From positions 29,564,303-29,628,302 of the forward strand of contig CM055817.1 in the NCBI GenBank assembly GCA_029582265.1: DNA of 64,000 nt, given 5' to 3'. The DNA is from Zoroaster sp. YZ-2022 (lineage: Eukaryota > Echinodermata > Asteroidea > Forcipulatida > Zoroasteridae). The notes below the pieces were generated by a model. It worked only from the letters and a program-made list of their open reading frames with translations. It was not told where the DNA came from and ran no database searches. Within the stretch, counting starts at the first letter, position 1. Every line of letters begins with the position of its first letter. Of this stretch, positions 22,896 through 35,703 are shown one piece after another. Both the position numbers and the translations under genes were made by a program.

Positions 22896-24532
22896 CTGAA
22901 GCCATAAAGATAAACCATTAAAACAATATTAGAAAAACACTTAACAAACCAACTCATCAATCAAACAAACACCTAATAAACATAAAATATTGATATATTT
23001 AATCAGTTTCCATCCCTATCTCTGTTTATGTTTTACATGTATCCATACTTACTGTGCTGGGTAAAACGGAACATTGGTCCGTAAGTGTCAGTACTTAGTC
23101 TAGGTTCGAATTAATTTAATGTGGTATAAGATTTCTCCCTATTCATATGTTTCCTCATTTCGCAACATCCTGCAACTACATGAACTAAGAATAAATGTTC
23201 CTTTTCAAACATTAAACTCTAAATTTCCATAAATAACGCCTACTAAGCAGTGGATACAGTCTTCCAAAAGTACTGTTTACATATTGTTGTCCAGAAAGTC
23301 CTCCCAAAAAGTTGCATGGATAAGCTGGAATTATGTTTACCAATCATACATTGACATCAAAATGTTTCATGTTTTAGTTTTTCATTAGTCAATAGTCCAG
23401 TTATCATTTTGTTTTGTAAAATACAAATTACAGCTAAATTTGTGTGACGGCGGGCAAATTTTACCTGAACAAAGCGCCCTCTTTTGACACACGAGAGACT
23501 ATCGTACAATCTTCCGATTTAATTCTGTACCATAGGCATAGAGAATCTCTGTAATGACTGTACAAAAATTGTACATATAAATAGTCTCCACTGTGACTTG
23601 ACAACGGAAATCGACATTAACGTAGAAATAGGCCAAAACAAACGGTAGTTTATCGGCCTAATTCTGTCCTTATAGCCTACAGTAGTCATTGTAATACCAG
23701 TTATAAAACACTGTAAAAGTACAAGCTATCGTGTTAACAGTGTAGGCCTAACGTTATACATTGTATATAGCGACGGTTAACCTACTGTTTAGATGCCTAT
23801 TTTTTTTACAACCAGGGGAATATTACTAATGATACAGCGATTTGAATGGGTCTGGATGTATACAGTACTCATTAGCACAAAATAAAACCTAATTTTAAGC
23901 CTAATTCTTACCAACGCTTCATTTTTCTTGAGTTTGACAGCCTAACACTACACACACTTCACCAAGCCACGTGTGTGTGTACATGTATATGCACACAGTA
24001 GCAGTATACATGTACACGCCTCGCCTATTGCATGTAGCTTCATGCAGTATGAATGTGACCAAACGTGAATGATATTCGCGGATAGATTTTAAGGAACACT
24101 GCAGATGACGGCAGTACGGCACCATTTTTGTCTAGCAGGCGACAGTCGTAGGGTTGAAAGAAATTTAAATAAAGCGATGAATATCCAGTTTTTGTTATGT
24201 TGCTGTAAGGGAGCTACAAAATCATGGCAACTTGTGGACGAAGAGTAAATGAATATTTCAATAATTATGTTTGACTTTGAAGATGTGTCGCCCGTGTTTT
24301 TTGCTATTTCAACGGCAACTTTTGCTATTTTAACCGACATTTTATTTGTGAATACAAATGAAGTAAAATGACACATTTTTCGAAATTATCTTGAGAAATA
24401 TGGTTTTGCATGAAATATGTAGCGAAATAAATCATATTTGTTTACTGGTATGTGATGTCATCTTTCACGTCGCTGTTCATCAGCATATGCACTGCTACCC
24501 GCAACATGCCAGTACATATACAACTGAGGCGC
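22896..24532. other. Non-coding 5' region of the Ginger element
   Basis: No confident gene. A minus-strand ATG at 24339 opens MSVKIAKVAVEIAKNTG, a possible first exon of the transposase, but it has no supporting motif and no clear donor. CA/TGTGTG and TGTACATGTA words occur near 23960-24015. Confidence 0.3.
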
Positions 24533-24905
24533 CCCGCGGACGTAATGGGTCGGACGTAATGGTTCCGCGGACGCAATGGGTCGGACGTAATGGTTCCGCG
24601 GACGCAATGGGTCGGACGTAATGGTTCCGCGGACGTAATGGGTCGGACGTAATGGGTCGGACGCAATGGTTCGGACGCAATGGTTCCGCGGACGCAATGG
24701 GTCGGACGTAATGGTTCCGCGGACGCAATGGGTCGGACGTAATGGTTCCGCGGACGCAATGGGTCGGACGTAATGGTTCCGCGGACGTAATGGGTCGGAC
24801 GCAATGGTTCCGCGGACGTAATGGGTCGGACGCAATGGTTCCGCGGACGTAATAGGTCGGACGTAATGGGCCCAAATCGGTTCGCGGACATAATGGTACT
24901 TGCGG
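24533..24905 (-). repeat. GC-rich minisatellite, right inverted arm
   Basis: The complement of the 17830-18076 units (GTTCCGCGGACGTAATG, GGTCGGACGTAATG), longer and slightly more diverged at its outer end (TTCGCGGACATAATGG). Confidence 0.93.
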
Positions 24906-25296
24906 ACATTATGGTCCGGAACACACGTGTCTTAGGAAAACATGTAATGTAAGGGCAATAACTGCCAATGAAAAAATACTGACTGCTTTTATGCTCCAAG
25001 GGAGACTACAGTACAGTTTCACTGACCAGAACAGTTACATTCTGCACAAATTGATAGAGAAGAACCAACACACCAAGTACAGATCATGGCACTTTTGGTA
25101 TCTATTAAGATGATGCTGCACTTGGGGAATACCTTAACACAATTTCAACAAATCTCCCAGAATTGGTGACCACCTCCATAAAAGGGTCATAAAATGGCAA
25201 TAAGTGATTTCAAACTTGCAGAGGTATCCATGGGTTATCCTAACGGTTTCAGTCTCCCTAAAAACGCACACAGGCCCCCTAAAAGTTCACTCTGAC
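24906..25296. other. Short non-coding gap below the YR gene
   Basis: This separates the Ginger right arm from the stop codon of the minus-strand tyrosine-recombinase gene. I see no clear polyadenylation signal or gene. Confidence 0.3.
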
Positions 25297-26299
25297 TTAA
25301 TCCTCCCACTCACGTTCCCGTTTCTTTGCTTTCCCCTGAAGTTTCCTCTTTTCATTCATCACTTTGGTATGAACAGTTCTTGCATCCTGTTTGAAGCCTG
25401 GATGATTGTTGATGAGTGCGGCTATTTATTTTCGTCCTGTCCACAAAAAATAATAATAATGAATAAATAAATAAAATAAAATTATCATGGGCAATGAATG
25501 TACCCGAGAATGTGCACATGGTTGGCAAGTGGAAAAATTAATGTCCTACAAACACCACATCATAAAAGGTGGTACAAAATTAAAAGGTAACACAAGACCT
25601 TTCACTTGAAACATTCTGCATCTTTCTGCTTTTAATAAATCCCTCATTTGTAACAACTGTCCAAATCTAAAAAATTTACCAGCAACAGTATAAAAAAGTA
25701 CGGTCTCTTAGGTCTGACTGTAAAGGTCACATTGTTTAAACAAACACCCCCCACAAAAAAAAAAAAAAATCAGCGAGACCTCAGTCACCTGATAAGATTA
25801 TTTTTTCAGCGTGGTCTGTGATTTTAGCAAATTTCTTGCCATAGGATGGGACCATTAACAAAATTTACACTTTACAGAAGTGTATTCTTATACCCAGTAT
25901 GCCTACCAGGGAGTTTCTTGTCTGCTTTATCAATCAGATAATCTCTGAAGTGATTGGTGACCAGATTCTCCTCAGCACAAGACGACCTGGAGTTTTTGCG
26001 ACCTAGTAAAAGGCAAAGATACAAATGGATAACACACACAAGCTTTGCTTAGTCTAAAGCCAAGGTCCCTACCACCGAACTACAGCAGTAGACACCCCCT
26101 CTCCCAAAAAGTGATCATTAATGTTTTCACTGTAGAGTTGCCTGCTAGCCCTTAGGTCTGCATGCATAATATACATGAAGAACTTTTTACCTTGAACAGT
26201 GCACTTAAAATGTTTCGTGTTTGACTATTTTACATGTACCACAAAGGGAAACTGACTAGGTGAATTACAACAATTTTTGAAAGGTTGAACAAAGAAATT

Positions 26300-26372
26300 G
26301 ACTGGAGCGGGGTTTAAACCTTCGACCTCCGGATTACCGTTCTGGTGCTCTACCGACTGAGCTATCCAGCCC
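26300..26372 (-). repeat. tRNA-derived SINE head
   Basis: The minus strand reads GGGCTGGATAGCTCAGTCGG, a perfect box A, followed by a degenerate anticodon arm and TTTAAACCCCGCTCCAGTC. The acceptor stem pairs in about six of seven positions, but the T-stem fails and position 33 is not T. It is a tRNA-derived repeat and not a working tRNA. Similar repeats are, from memory, common in echinoderms. Confidence 0.6.
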
Positions 26373-26418
26373 TTTGTTGGCGGTGCCCAAATTTGTCAAT
26401 ATCTTTGTTAAGGGCGCT

Positions 26419-26693
26419 AGTCTGAAGCCAGAAACCCATGCCATACAGCCAGGGATTACGCCCAAACTCACGATACAGACCTGGGAAATAACAAACGGGA
26501 TCACTCAGAGAGGATACGGCAATAAATTCACTAAAATCTCAGACCATGCTCACACCACTCACAGAGGATACGACTCGAGAGGAAACGGGGATCCTCTCTG
26601 AGTGATCCCTGTTTGCTATTTCCCAGGTCTGTATCTTGAGTTTGGGCGTTATCCCTGGCTGTACGGCATATATGGGTTTCTGGCTTCTGACTT
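26419..26693. repeat. Hairpin with arms of about 95 bp
   Basis: GAAGCCAGAAACCCAT, ATACAGCCAGGGAT, CAGACCTGGGAAATA and GATCACTCAGAGAGGAT in the left arm are mirrored in order in the right arm (26591-26693). It lies directly next to the tRNA-like SINE, as if two SINE bodies had inserted head to head. Confidence 0.82.
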
Positions 26694-29112
26694 GCTTGTT
26701 TTATGTGGGTCTTATGAAAAGGCGGTCAAATGAAACACTCCCAAGATCCCACGATGTAGACTATAAAGAAGTTCCTTAACTTTTGACATATTTTCATCAA
26801 ACCGGATTACCATTAGCAAACAAACATATATTTAAATTTTCACTCACAGGTTTATTTTGTAAGCCAAATTAATGTGGTCATAAATGTCTTGTTTTGTTGA
26901 AGGAAAAAAGCAATGATTTCATATCATGATATCTTTAAAATAGGGTTTTAATTATTTTAGACAAACTACAATGTTTTATCGCCATATCATCCAGTGCTAC
27001 ATGGAAAACGTTTTTATACAAAAAAATATACAAAACAGAATTCCATCACAAAAAGATCAGAAAGGAGGCATATAATTACCTTCATCGATGGCCTGCAGTC
27101 TTTTGCTAACAACAGTCAGTTCCTTCAGCGAAAATGGGGCCTGATAGATGTTAAAATTGGTTTCCTCAGAGTGCCCAAGATGCTTGTAGATTTACTGGCG
27201 ATCTTTCTCTGGTACATCCATTAATGCCAGCAAAGTACTGACCCTATGCCTATTCTTGGTTGCAGTGACAGATTTGTTGCTTAGTTCCAGACCACTCACC
27301 ACACTGTTAACTGCATACCAGAAACATGATTTTCCGACCCATTGGTGCTAGGGAAAAGAAAAGGGTTGGTTGGACTAACTAATACCAAATACCTTGAGCT
27401 CTTTTCAGCCAACTTTCTGATTGGATCTATGGTGTCCTTCGGGAACAGAACTGGCACAAGATGGTTGTTACATTCACCACTTTGATACGTTATTTTCAGT
27501 TCATCAGCAAGCCTCCTGTCTAGCTCATCTAGGCCTTTCACTTGATGTTTATCTACCCAGGCTTTCTCTCCGGCATCCTCCCATTCCTTCAACATTAGAC
27601 GACACGGTTCACCACCTCTCCGAGCATTGAAAAGGGTTAAGCGACAAACCACCAAATCCCTTAACTCAACATAAGCATGGCAATCCCAAATTTCACCACT
27701 TTCAAGCTCTTTCATTCGCTTGCAGACATGCGTTTTGATTGTTTTGATGTCATCCTCGATGGGCATAGTGTCAGGCCTTCTGAGTTTTGCTTGCCGCTGA
27801 TGATTTATTTCGTATGTTCCATCTCCGAACAGATAGTTTTGGCTTAACTCCAGGATTGCAACAAACTTGTCAATTTCACCCGCCATGGTTTCATTGTTGT
27901 CAATCAGACAAACTGCCTTGAGAATCTTGCTGGTAGATTTCAGCATGTAATACAACCCTTGCTTTAAGCCTGACTTGAGTTTTCCGCTATCCTGAGTGTA
28001 TGACTCAATGGCTTCCTCCAGATGGTTGAAGTTACTTCGGCTGAAAATATCAGAGGTGTTTTCTTCTCTAGAAGGCAGACGACCCAAAGTAGTTTCTTTT
28101 TTCTTCATTTCCAGGTACAAGGTGGCTAATCTCCTCATACTTGTCCTGACAGAGCAGTGGACTTCCATCTTCTTGTCTTGCTTTCTCCGTTGTTTGTACC
28201 ACAGTTTTTCCCCCGATTTTTAGCAGACTTTCCCAACATCATCCTGGCGAATCTTTGAGGGGATCTCATTGACAAAATCCCCACCACATGTTTCCTCACA
28301 CTGAAACAAATCAACTGGAATAGAAACTGCCTGATCACAATCAGTGATATGAGTTGTACACCGACAGTGCCTTGTGTGTCGTTTGATATATCTTTTGGAA
28401 TAAAATCCTGAACAAAGTCCACACATGATGAGTTTCCCTTTAAACTTTTTGGACTTTCTCTCTCGCTGGTACGTAGGAGTTCCATCCAGGTTTGGCATTT
28501 ATTGTGCTTTAATATCCCTTCTTTTTTGAACTGGGTAAAAGCTGCAAGGCATTCCCTTTTCCGCAACTTGAGAGCAGCTTTTACACGATCATTTCTCTTG
28601 TGCTGTGCGGAAATGTGCTGGGATAACTTGGACTTGAATTTGTCGCAAAAGGGACACAATCTATACGGTTTCCTGTATGTTTTTTTTCCTCTCTTTTGTT
28701 TTGACTTCATTGCCACAGGCAGTGGAGTCTGCAGAACTTTCAGAAGCCAACTCATCTTGTGCCTCACTAGTGAGGTTACATAATGTAGCTGAACTTGTTA
28801 AGGGAATGCTGAAGTTTGATTCATCAGAATCTGATTCAGGAACAAATGCTGAATCATCGTGAGATGACGGATCAACCATGCTTTCATCAGAACTAGAATC
28901 CCCTGTTGGAACATGATAGGTGGTTTTTGTGGTGCTTTTCTTGGTTACCTCAGTATGCAGTATGTCAGATGTGACAGTGGCGTCAACAGCTTCAAAGCCA
29001 CCAGAACTTTCCTCTTCGGCAAGAGCTAGGTCGGAGCAGTGGGCACCTTCTGACATTTTTAGCAGCATTAGCATTGCTGTCTTGTGGTTTGTAGTTGCAT
29101 CACTAGGCTGAC

Positions 29113-31055
29113 CTGCAGAGAAAAAAGACAAACCCACTACATCAACCGGCAGTATTGTGAAATGAATGTGCCCATCTGAGAAAACCATTAACACCACAAA
29201 ACTACCAGCCCAAAGACGGTTTCATATATCTAACACAACAAATACTGACTCTAGAGTGTCATTTGTGCAACATCTGTGTGACACTTCTCAATGGCCAACA
29301 TTTTCCTTGCTTTTCAGGCCCCAATGAACACAAACTTTAAATGAGTCAGTACCCTACATGTACACGGGATAATGGGATATCATATTTCCCCTTTTGGAAA
29401 ATTTCCCCTTAAGTAGCACATTTTGGGAGAAAAATAAACAGAGTGACCCAAAAAAATGCAACCCTGAAACATTTACCTTTTTTTCAAAAACGTGAATTTT
29501 GATGTTTTGTATATCAGATTAAAGCTGAGAAAATGACAATTATGTAACACAACTCCTTTTTGGTCCATTCCAATGGCATTACCACAGTTAAGGGATTTAC
29601 ACTCTACCTATTTGTGCATGAAATGCACGTAGCGCATTTTGTCCTAATACTTACAAGCAACACGACATGTAATATGACAAGAGTACAAATCAATTTGATG
29701 GAAATACCTTTTATTTTCCACCTGAACAGGTATCTTATCCTTTTTAGTACTATTTTAAACCTTTCAGCATCATAAATATGTCAAAATATTAAAGAAATTG
29801 CACAAATGAAAGACATTTGCACAGTGGGCTTACAGTAACATGTTTCACTGTTTGAAGCACCATTGGAAACAGTGAATTCCTGCACGTGTGTTTTGAATAC
29901 AGTAAACTCTTGATAACTCAAAGTTATGACTTATTCCTGCCAAACGAAAAGCAGATTTTGAAAAAAATAAATTCCTGTAACTGGAAATGCATGCACTGTT
30001 AACCTTGTTTAGCTTCAACTTTTTTCTCAGCCAGTCCAAAAGAAACAGCTACCGAAATAGTTATTAAGTGTGGAACACTTTCAATGAAATCTTGAATGTG
30101 AGCCATGAAGGGGGCAAATTTCAACTTACTCTAATCTGTTTCATCCATTTCAACCAATGCTGTCTCTCCAGCAGATATTTTCCACACTTTTAACATTGAA
30201 TTCTAATCCTCCTGGCTGCACTATCATTTGAATTTTATCAACTTACTTGAATTTGGAAGTGGTGGTGACCCTTGAAAAACAGCATTCTCATGATCACCTG
30301 TTCCTGAACTTGGGACATTATTTCTGCTCTCTGTATCAGAATATGCACACAAAAAAGAAGTTAAGTGCAAATATTGCTCAAATAAATCAGGCTCCGTGAT
30401 TTTGTTTTAACCTTATACACAATGTAAGTCCTCAGCATCATCAATATGTCAAAAAATTTCAGAAATTGCACAAATGACAGACAGTTGCACAGTGGGTTTA
30501 CAGTAACATGTTTCACTGTTTGAAGCACCATTGGAAAGGATGAAAAATCAGTTCTTTTACATAATTGGCATTTTAAGTGCGCACACGCCAATTCAAAAAA
30601 TGAATGCCCAATGGGGAAATATAGTTGGGTACACACATAGGTACAACTTTAACATCCATTCTGCTAGCGATAAAGGGATATTATATTTCCCCTTAAGGAA
30701 CACATTTGCGAGAGAAACATACAGTGTACATGTACATAATTATTTTAAGTGCACATGTGTCCCATCTAAAAAGCGAAGTCCCAATGGGGAAATATAGTCA
30801 GGTATGCACATAGATGTACAAGTTTAACATCGATTCTGCTAGAAATAAACATATATTATATTTCCCCCTTCACATTCTTAGACTCAACTCATGTGTGAAA
30901 GGATACATTGCAGAAATTGTACCTCCTTATGAAAGAAATGAGAACTGCACTTTGGATAGATGTTGCAGTATGGTATCAATACAAATATCCTGCCAGAGTT
31001 GTAATGTGACGTCATTTACTACTTTATGAAGATTTAAATACCATATACGACTTAC
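29113..31055. other. Intron sequence with internal duplications
   Basis: TACAGTAACATGTTTCACTG with TTTGAAGCACCATTGGAAA occurs near 29833 and 30500. A second motif, ATATTTCCCCTTAAGG with minor changes, occurs near 29390, 30680 and 30860. These are decayed direct repeats around the small exon 30247-30330. Confidence 0.5.
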
Positions 31056-34000
31056 TAATTATTGTAGATGCACCACCATCTATGGTATTTAGATAGCGTC
31101 CCACAGACATTATTTCGCTGACTGCAAGGGGGCACTGGTAAACATGTTTATTTATTTCTTCAGAATGTCCCATGTGCTTATAAAATACATGCCGTTGCTC
31201 TGGTGGGACATCCATTAGTGCATAAAGGGTGGAAGCCCTGTGCCTGTACTTGGTAGCTGTGAGGTTAGATAGATGAGTTAGTTGATCCCCCATCGAGCTT
31301 ATGACATCTTTTATAGCTGCCCAACCATTGAAATGGTGAGTTGACTTTTGTGTGTATGGGAAGAGGAACTGATTCTCTGAAGACACTCCTGCATCACTCC
31401 TCATTTTCACCAGCATCTGGATTGCTTTTATTGTGTCATGTGGCACAAGTACAGGCACAAGTTTTCTGGAACCCTTCCCACTTTGATACATCAACTTGAA
31501 AGAGTTGATGAGGGCTTTCTCTATTGGGTCTTGAACAGCCTCAACCCGCTGGGGGTCTATCCATGCTTCACTATCCGCATCTTTCCATTCAGAAAGAGTA
31601 AGTCTAGCTGGTTCCCCTCCACGACGGGCATTGAAGAGTGTTAAACGACTAACAATTAAGGATCGGAGCTTGATGAAACCATGATCATCCAAAAAAGTAT
31701 ACACGTCATCGACAATATTTGCCATTTCCTTGACTGTGTACTCTGTATCCTTATATCAGCTTCAAGAGGCATTGCTTGTGGTTTCCGTAGAACAGCTTGG
31801 TGTTTCTCCTCAAACATGTACAAACTTCTACTGAAGAGAAAGTCCCAATTTAAGTCGAGAACAGCCAAGAACCTGTCAACTTCCTCTGCCATTACATCCT
31901 TCCCTCTATGATATAAATAGCTTTCATTACCTTGGCACTTTTTTAAGGACATACCCTATGCTCAGCCGGTGACCAGCCTTCAGACCATCCCCTACTTTTT
32001 CTGTTAGTTCATCTAGGGCTTCTTCTAGCAAGGTGAAATTCTCTAGGATGACATCCTATTATTGATAAAGTTTCTAATGCAATCGATAAGTCCAGACATA
32101 CTCTGGGGATATTCCTCGACCTTTCAAAAGCTTTTGATACGATAGACCATCAAATATTATTGTATAAACTTTCTTACTATGGTATTCGAGGAATTTCCCT
32201 TGAGTGGTTTAGGAGTTATCTTTCAGATAGATCACAATATGTATCCATCAATGGCATAAATTCAGATTCTGACATCCTTACATATGGCATACCACAAGGA
32301 TCAATTCTAGGGCCGTTGCTCTTTATTTTATACATTAATGATTTTACTAATTCATCTAGTGTGCTCTCATTTACATTGTTTGCTGATGACTCAAGTTTGT
32401 TCTTTTCTCATAGCAACCTTAATTATCTTGTACAGATTATTAATAATGAGCTTAAACTTATTGCTAACTGGTTTACGGTCAATAAATTGTCCCTTAATAT
32501 TGCCAAAACTAACTATATGTTATTCAGCAACTCGGCCAGTGACGTTCCATGTGATGTTAAGATTAATGACTCAATCATAACTAAAACTGATTGTTGTAAG
32601 TTTTTGGGAATTTTTGTTGACCGTGGACTCAAATGGAATAGTCATATTGATTACATTTGTAAAATTATTGCTAGAAATATTGGTGTAATCAACAGGATCA
32701 AACATTTTCTCCCTGACTGGTACTTAATTCCCTTTATAATACTTTGATTGTTTCTTACCTCAACTATGGGATACTTGTATGGGGAGCTAGTTCTGCTGCT
32801 AATCTTAATAGACTCCTCCTCTTACAAAAACGGGCCCTTCGTGTTATTAATTTTGCAGAATTTAATGCACATACAGATCCCCTTTTTTTTAAACATAGGA
32901 CCTTAAAAATCAAGGATATCTATCGCCTTCAGCTTGGGTCCCTCATGTATCAGCTTACCCGTGCAAAGTTACCTGCGTCTATAAAATGTTTGTTTTCTCT
33001 TAATTCTGAAATACATTCACATTTCACCCGCCAAGTTTCTAATTTTCACATTCCCTATACCCGCACTGCTCTAGCTCATAAAACAATTAAATTTGAGGGA
33101 CCAATGCTTTGGAATACGCTTAATGAGCAACTTAAAGGTTCCAAAAATATCTGTATATTTAAACGTGGCTTTAAATCTGTTACATTGGAATCTTATTGTT
33201 AATGAGTGTTTTACAGTATACTTGTACATTCTAATCCATATTACCTGACCTTTCAAGACCATCTGTGTAGTTGTTGTCCTTTGTCTGTGTTAGTCCACTG
33301 TTGGTTTAGTAATTGTTGTTTTTCTTTGTGAACATGCATGTGCATTGAGACCCACTTTATATTTTGTTCACAGGTGTCACCTCGTTCCTTTTAACTTAGG
33401 GACAATACGTATGTTATCACTAAGACACAAACGAACATTAAATTCAAGAGTATTATTATTCAAAATTATAAAAAATTAAGATTTACAATATTTACAATTA
33501 ATCAAATGAAATGAATGGTGAGGTCGCTTTCCTCAATAAATTAACTTAAATTTATATAAACTCAATTTAAGCTCAAACTTCTGCTTAGTACACTGATATA
33601 GCAAGTTTGATAGAAAACGTAATCAAACTTATGAAATGGCCCAAGCAAATAAACTCAACCACATGGATTAATAACTTCTTCAATCTAAATAAATTTTAGT
33701 CAATCAACTCAATTAAAGAAAATCAACTCTCAAACGAAAACATCTTCAACTGAACGTTACATGCTGAACTTGAAACAAAATAGATGAAATGATTTCTCAA
33801 ATTACATTTCTGCACAACCTTCCCCACAACAAGATTAGGCGGGCGGATGATCGACGTGATCTGGACGACTCTGTCGCCTTGTCTTGACCCTACTGGTCCC
33901 TGCCGTCACATCTGGACTCGGCCTCACGGGTCAGGATTCTTGTCTTTAATGGGGTTGTGTTCCCGGGGTAACTGGTCATCTAAAATTAAAGAATTTCCAA

Positions 34001-35703
34001 AACTCAACCAACATTTTGTTTCATCATAATATTCCAGCCATTAATCCCAGCAGTGATTAATTAATACACAAATCATTCGAAACTATGATAACGGCAATAG
34101 CCTAATCAAATATTTTAAAGTGAAAACTCCAGGTTTCAATGACATTATTTTTAGAATAGCTTTCAGTTCCGTAAAATAACAAAATATGCGACAATACTGT
34201 ACTTACGGTAATTTCACCACGTATATAGAGCTTCAGGCCGTTGCCTCTAGTGAAGTCTGGTCAAAACTGGATGGGTATTGTTGGCTCTCGGCCAAACTTT
34301 GAGTTGACCAGCCCAGTACCTACGAGAGCTGTATCCACTCGCCTGTTGGTTGGGTGGCAACTCCACACACAAATTCAAACAACGGACAAACACGCGTCCT
34401 GTCTCTCTGAATCTCAGAATGATTCTGTCCTCACAACTCACACACAAAACAAACTTAACTAACTTGCAAGAACCTAAGTGGATTGGACTATCTGGTACCC
34501 AATGAAGAAATACAATAGAATTTGACTACCAACAAAAAGGCTACTAAAATAGTACAATTGCTAAATTACCATGACCAAAGGTTGGGGTTGCATCTTGCTA
34601 TGAGGTGCTTTTTGACAAAGGAAATAGGGGTGTACATTGGGTGTACCAAACATCAGACCACACTTTCTAAAGACATCTTCGGGTTATTGTGAAAGTGCAA
34701 GTTGGCATGATCCATTTATATGGGGGGGGGGGGGTGAGAAACAAGAAATTAACTATGTACAAAAAGAAAACTTCAACGAGAAATTAAAACAATGGAATAC
34801 TCTGACAACAGGTGGCTTGACCACGGGCCTTCATGGTTCATTCAACTTTATTTTGATCTCTGTCTCAATGCGCGTGCATGTTATCAAGGGGACCATTGCC
34901 TACAAGCTTTGCTTCATAAATGGATCCCTCTGCAGTATCACTTTTGCTTTGTATCTATTCTTAAATTTGTTCAGTAATATCGTTTTCTTGTACTTGACTT
35001 TTCTTGATTGATATTGTCATTACTGTCTTGATACTGTGGAAAATAAATGAACCTATGAACCTATGAACCTATCCTCTCCCCACAGGTCATCTGTCTTTGC
35101 CAGGAAACGCATTTTCTCTACCATATGACCCATTCTACGCATATCATTCATTATGGCAGATTTTTCTCTTGTGACGGATTTTGCCCACAGTTTCTTCCCA
35201 AGATTAATTATCATTTTATCACGCCGGCAAATATTTCCAACAGCATCAGACCGAAATTTATCTAGAATCTTCCTTTGGAATTTCTCATCCACCTTCTCTC
35301 TGTTTAGGGTAATCAGTGACGACACAGGTACAGACTCGACTTTATGGACATTAGAACTATGGCACACTTGTTTATGTCTTCAAATTCTTGCCTTGCTGTA
35401 AAATCCTTGGCAGGTCCCACACATGACCACTTCAGAATTCCCTTGGCATCTTTCTCGCAGTAGGGTTAATGCAGACAAATCTTCAACGCCACTGTTTATC
35501 CTTTTAAGATTTTCCTTTAAAATGCCACCTTTTCTGATTTTTTTTTACATAGCTTCATATCTGTCCTGGTTAGGTAATCCCAAAGCCACTTTCACCTCCT
35601 CCTCTTTGTTATGCTGTCGTCGTAGGTGCCTTGCTAATTGGGATTGCATTTCTCCGCAATAAACACATGGCCGCCTGGGTCTTGTCTTGACAAATTTACC
35701 AAC
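30247..35703 (-). pseudogene. Tyrosine-recombinase module B, interrupted by a LINE
   Basis: The main exon spans 35703-31056 and is split by the LINE at 32058-35070; a linker exon follows at 30330-30247. Without the insert the exon is about 1.63 kb. It encodes CVYCGEMQSQLARHLRRQH and CGTCQGFYSKARI (zinc-finger-like), a helical region (LEEALDELTEKVGDGLKAGH), and the recombinase core LTLFNARRGGEPARL, NLTATKYRHRASTLYALMDV and KHMGHSEEINKHVYQ. It ends at ATTA|GTAAGT in phase 1. The linker exon (SRNNVPSSGTGDHENAVF) begins and ends in phase 1, so it joins module B to module A in frame. Damage: TAA at 35545-35547, TGA at 35380-35382, frameshifts near 31905 and 31745, and the LINE. The last 230 codons, including the catalytic boxes, remain open. 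Confidence 0.72.
32058..35070 (+). mobile_element. LINE insertion in YR module B, target duplication ATCCT
   Basis: ATCCT at 32053-32057 recurs at 35071-35075, and removing the insert restores continuous sequence in the recombinase exon (GED joined to VILENF). The 5' end is truncated inside the reverse transcriptase (FLDLSKAFDTIDHQ, YGIPQGSILGPLLF, LFADDSSLFF, KLSLNIAKTNYMLF). One frameshift near 32740 precedes LNYGILVWGAS and the C-terminus at 33202. The 3' end is a short tandem tail (ATGAACCT)n at 35047-35070. The 1.8 kb between 33203 and 35046 is longer than a usual 3' UTR and has a poly-G run at 34722-34734; it may contain a nested insertion that I cannot resolve. Confidence 0.82.

Larger units (their letters stand above)
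17830..24905 (-). mobile_element. Ginger1-like DNA transposon with minisatellite inverted ends
   Basis: An integrase/OTU transposase gene (minus, 19962-22895) is centred between two arrays of one GC-rich minisatellite in opposite orientation, 17830-18076 and 24533-24905. Ginger1 elements are known to encode Gypsy-integrase-like transposases with a C-terminal OTU or Ulp1 protease. What is unusual is that the ends here are tandem arrays. I see no unambiguous CCGG/CCGT target duplication; the left terminus has probably been altered by the LINE that abuts it. Confidence 0.6.
25422..27079. other. Introns of YR module A, with repeats
   Basis: Apart from the small exon 25907-26002, this holds a tRNA-like SINE (26300-26372), a hairpin (26419-26693) and AT-rich sequence with a T/A homopolymer near 25753-25772. 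Confidence 0.5.
25297..29112 (-). pseudogene. Tyrosine-recombinase module A with C-terminal exons
   Basis: Three exons joined in phase 1: 29112-27080, 26002-25907 and 25421-25297 (stop TAA). Exon 1 begins after CTCTGCAG and encodes a Ser/Asp-rich tail (DSSSDESMVDPSS). Two zinc-finger-like motifs follow, CPFCDKFKSKLSQHISAQH and CGLCSGFYSKRYIKRH, then the recombinase core: LTLFNARRGGE (first catalytic Arg), TATKNRHRVSTLLALMDV (second Arg box), KHLGHSEETNFNIYQ (His and Tyr). Exons 2 and 3 give EENLVTNHFRDYL and INNHPGFKQDARTVH, a conserved tail. The fold is that of phage-integrase/Crypton-type recombinases, which cut and rejoin DNA through Tyr. Damage: frameshifts at an 8-nt T run near 28680, near 28500 and near 27305, a stop near 28228 and TAA at about 27155. 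The catalytic motifs survive, but the exon is broken unless some lesions are assembly errors. Confidence 0.7.

Noticed and set aside
26300..26372. Working tRNA gene
   Set aside because: Box A and box B look good, but the T-stem does not pair, T33 is missing and a repeat body follows. It fits a SINE better. The same applies to 15814-15888.
35423..35662. Plus-strand ORF near 35.5 kb
   Set aside because: Antisense of the zinc-finger region of recombinase module B.
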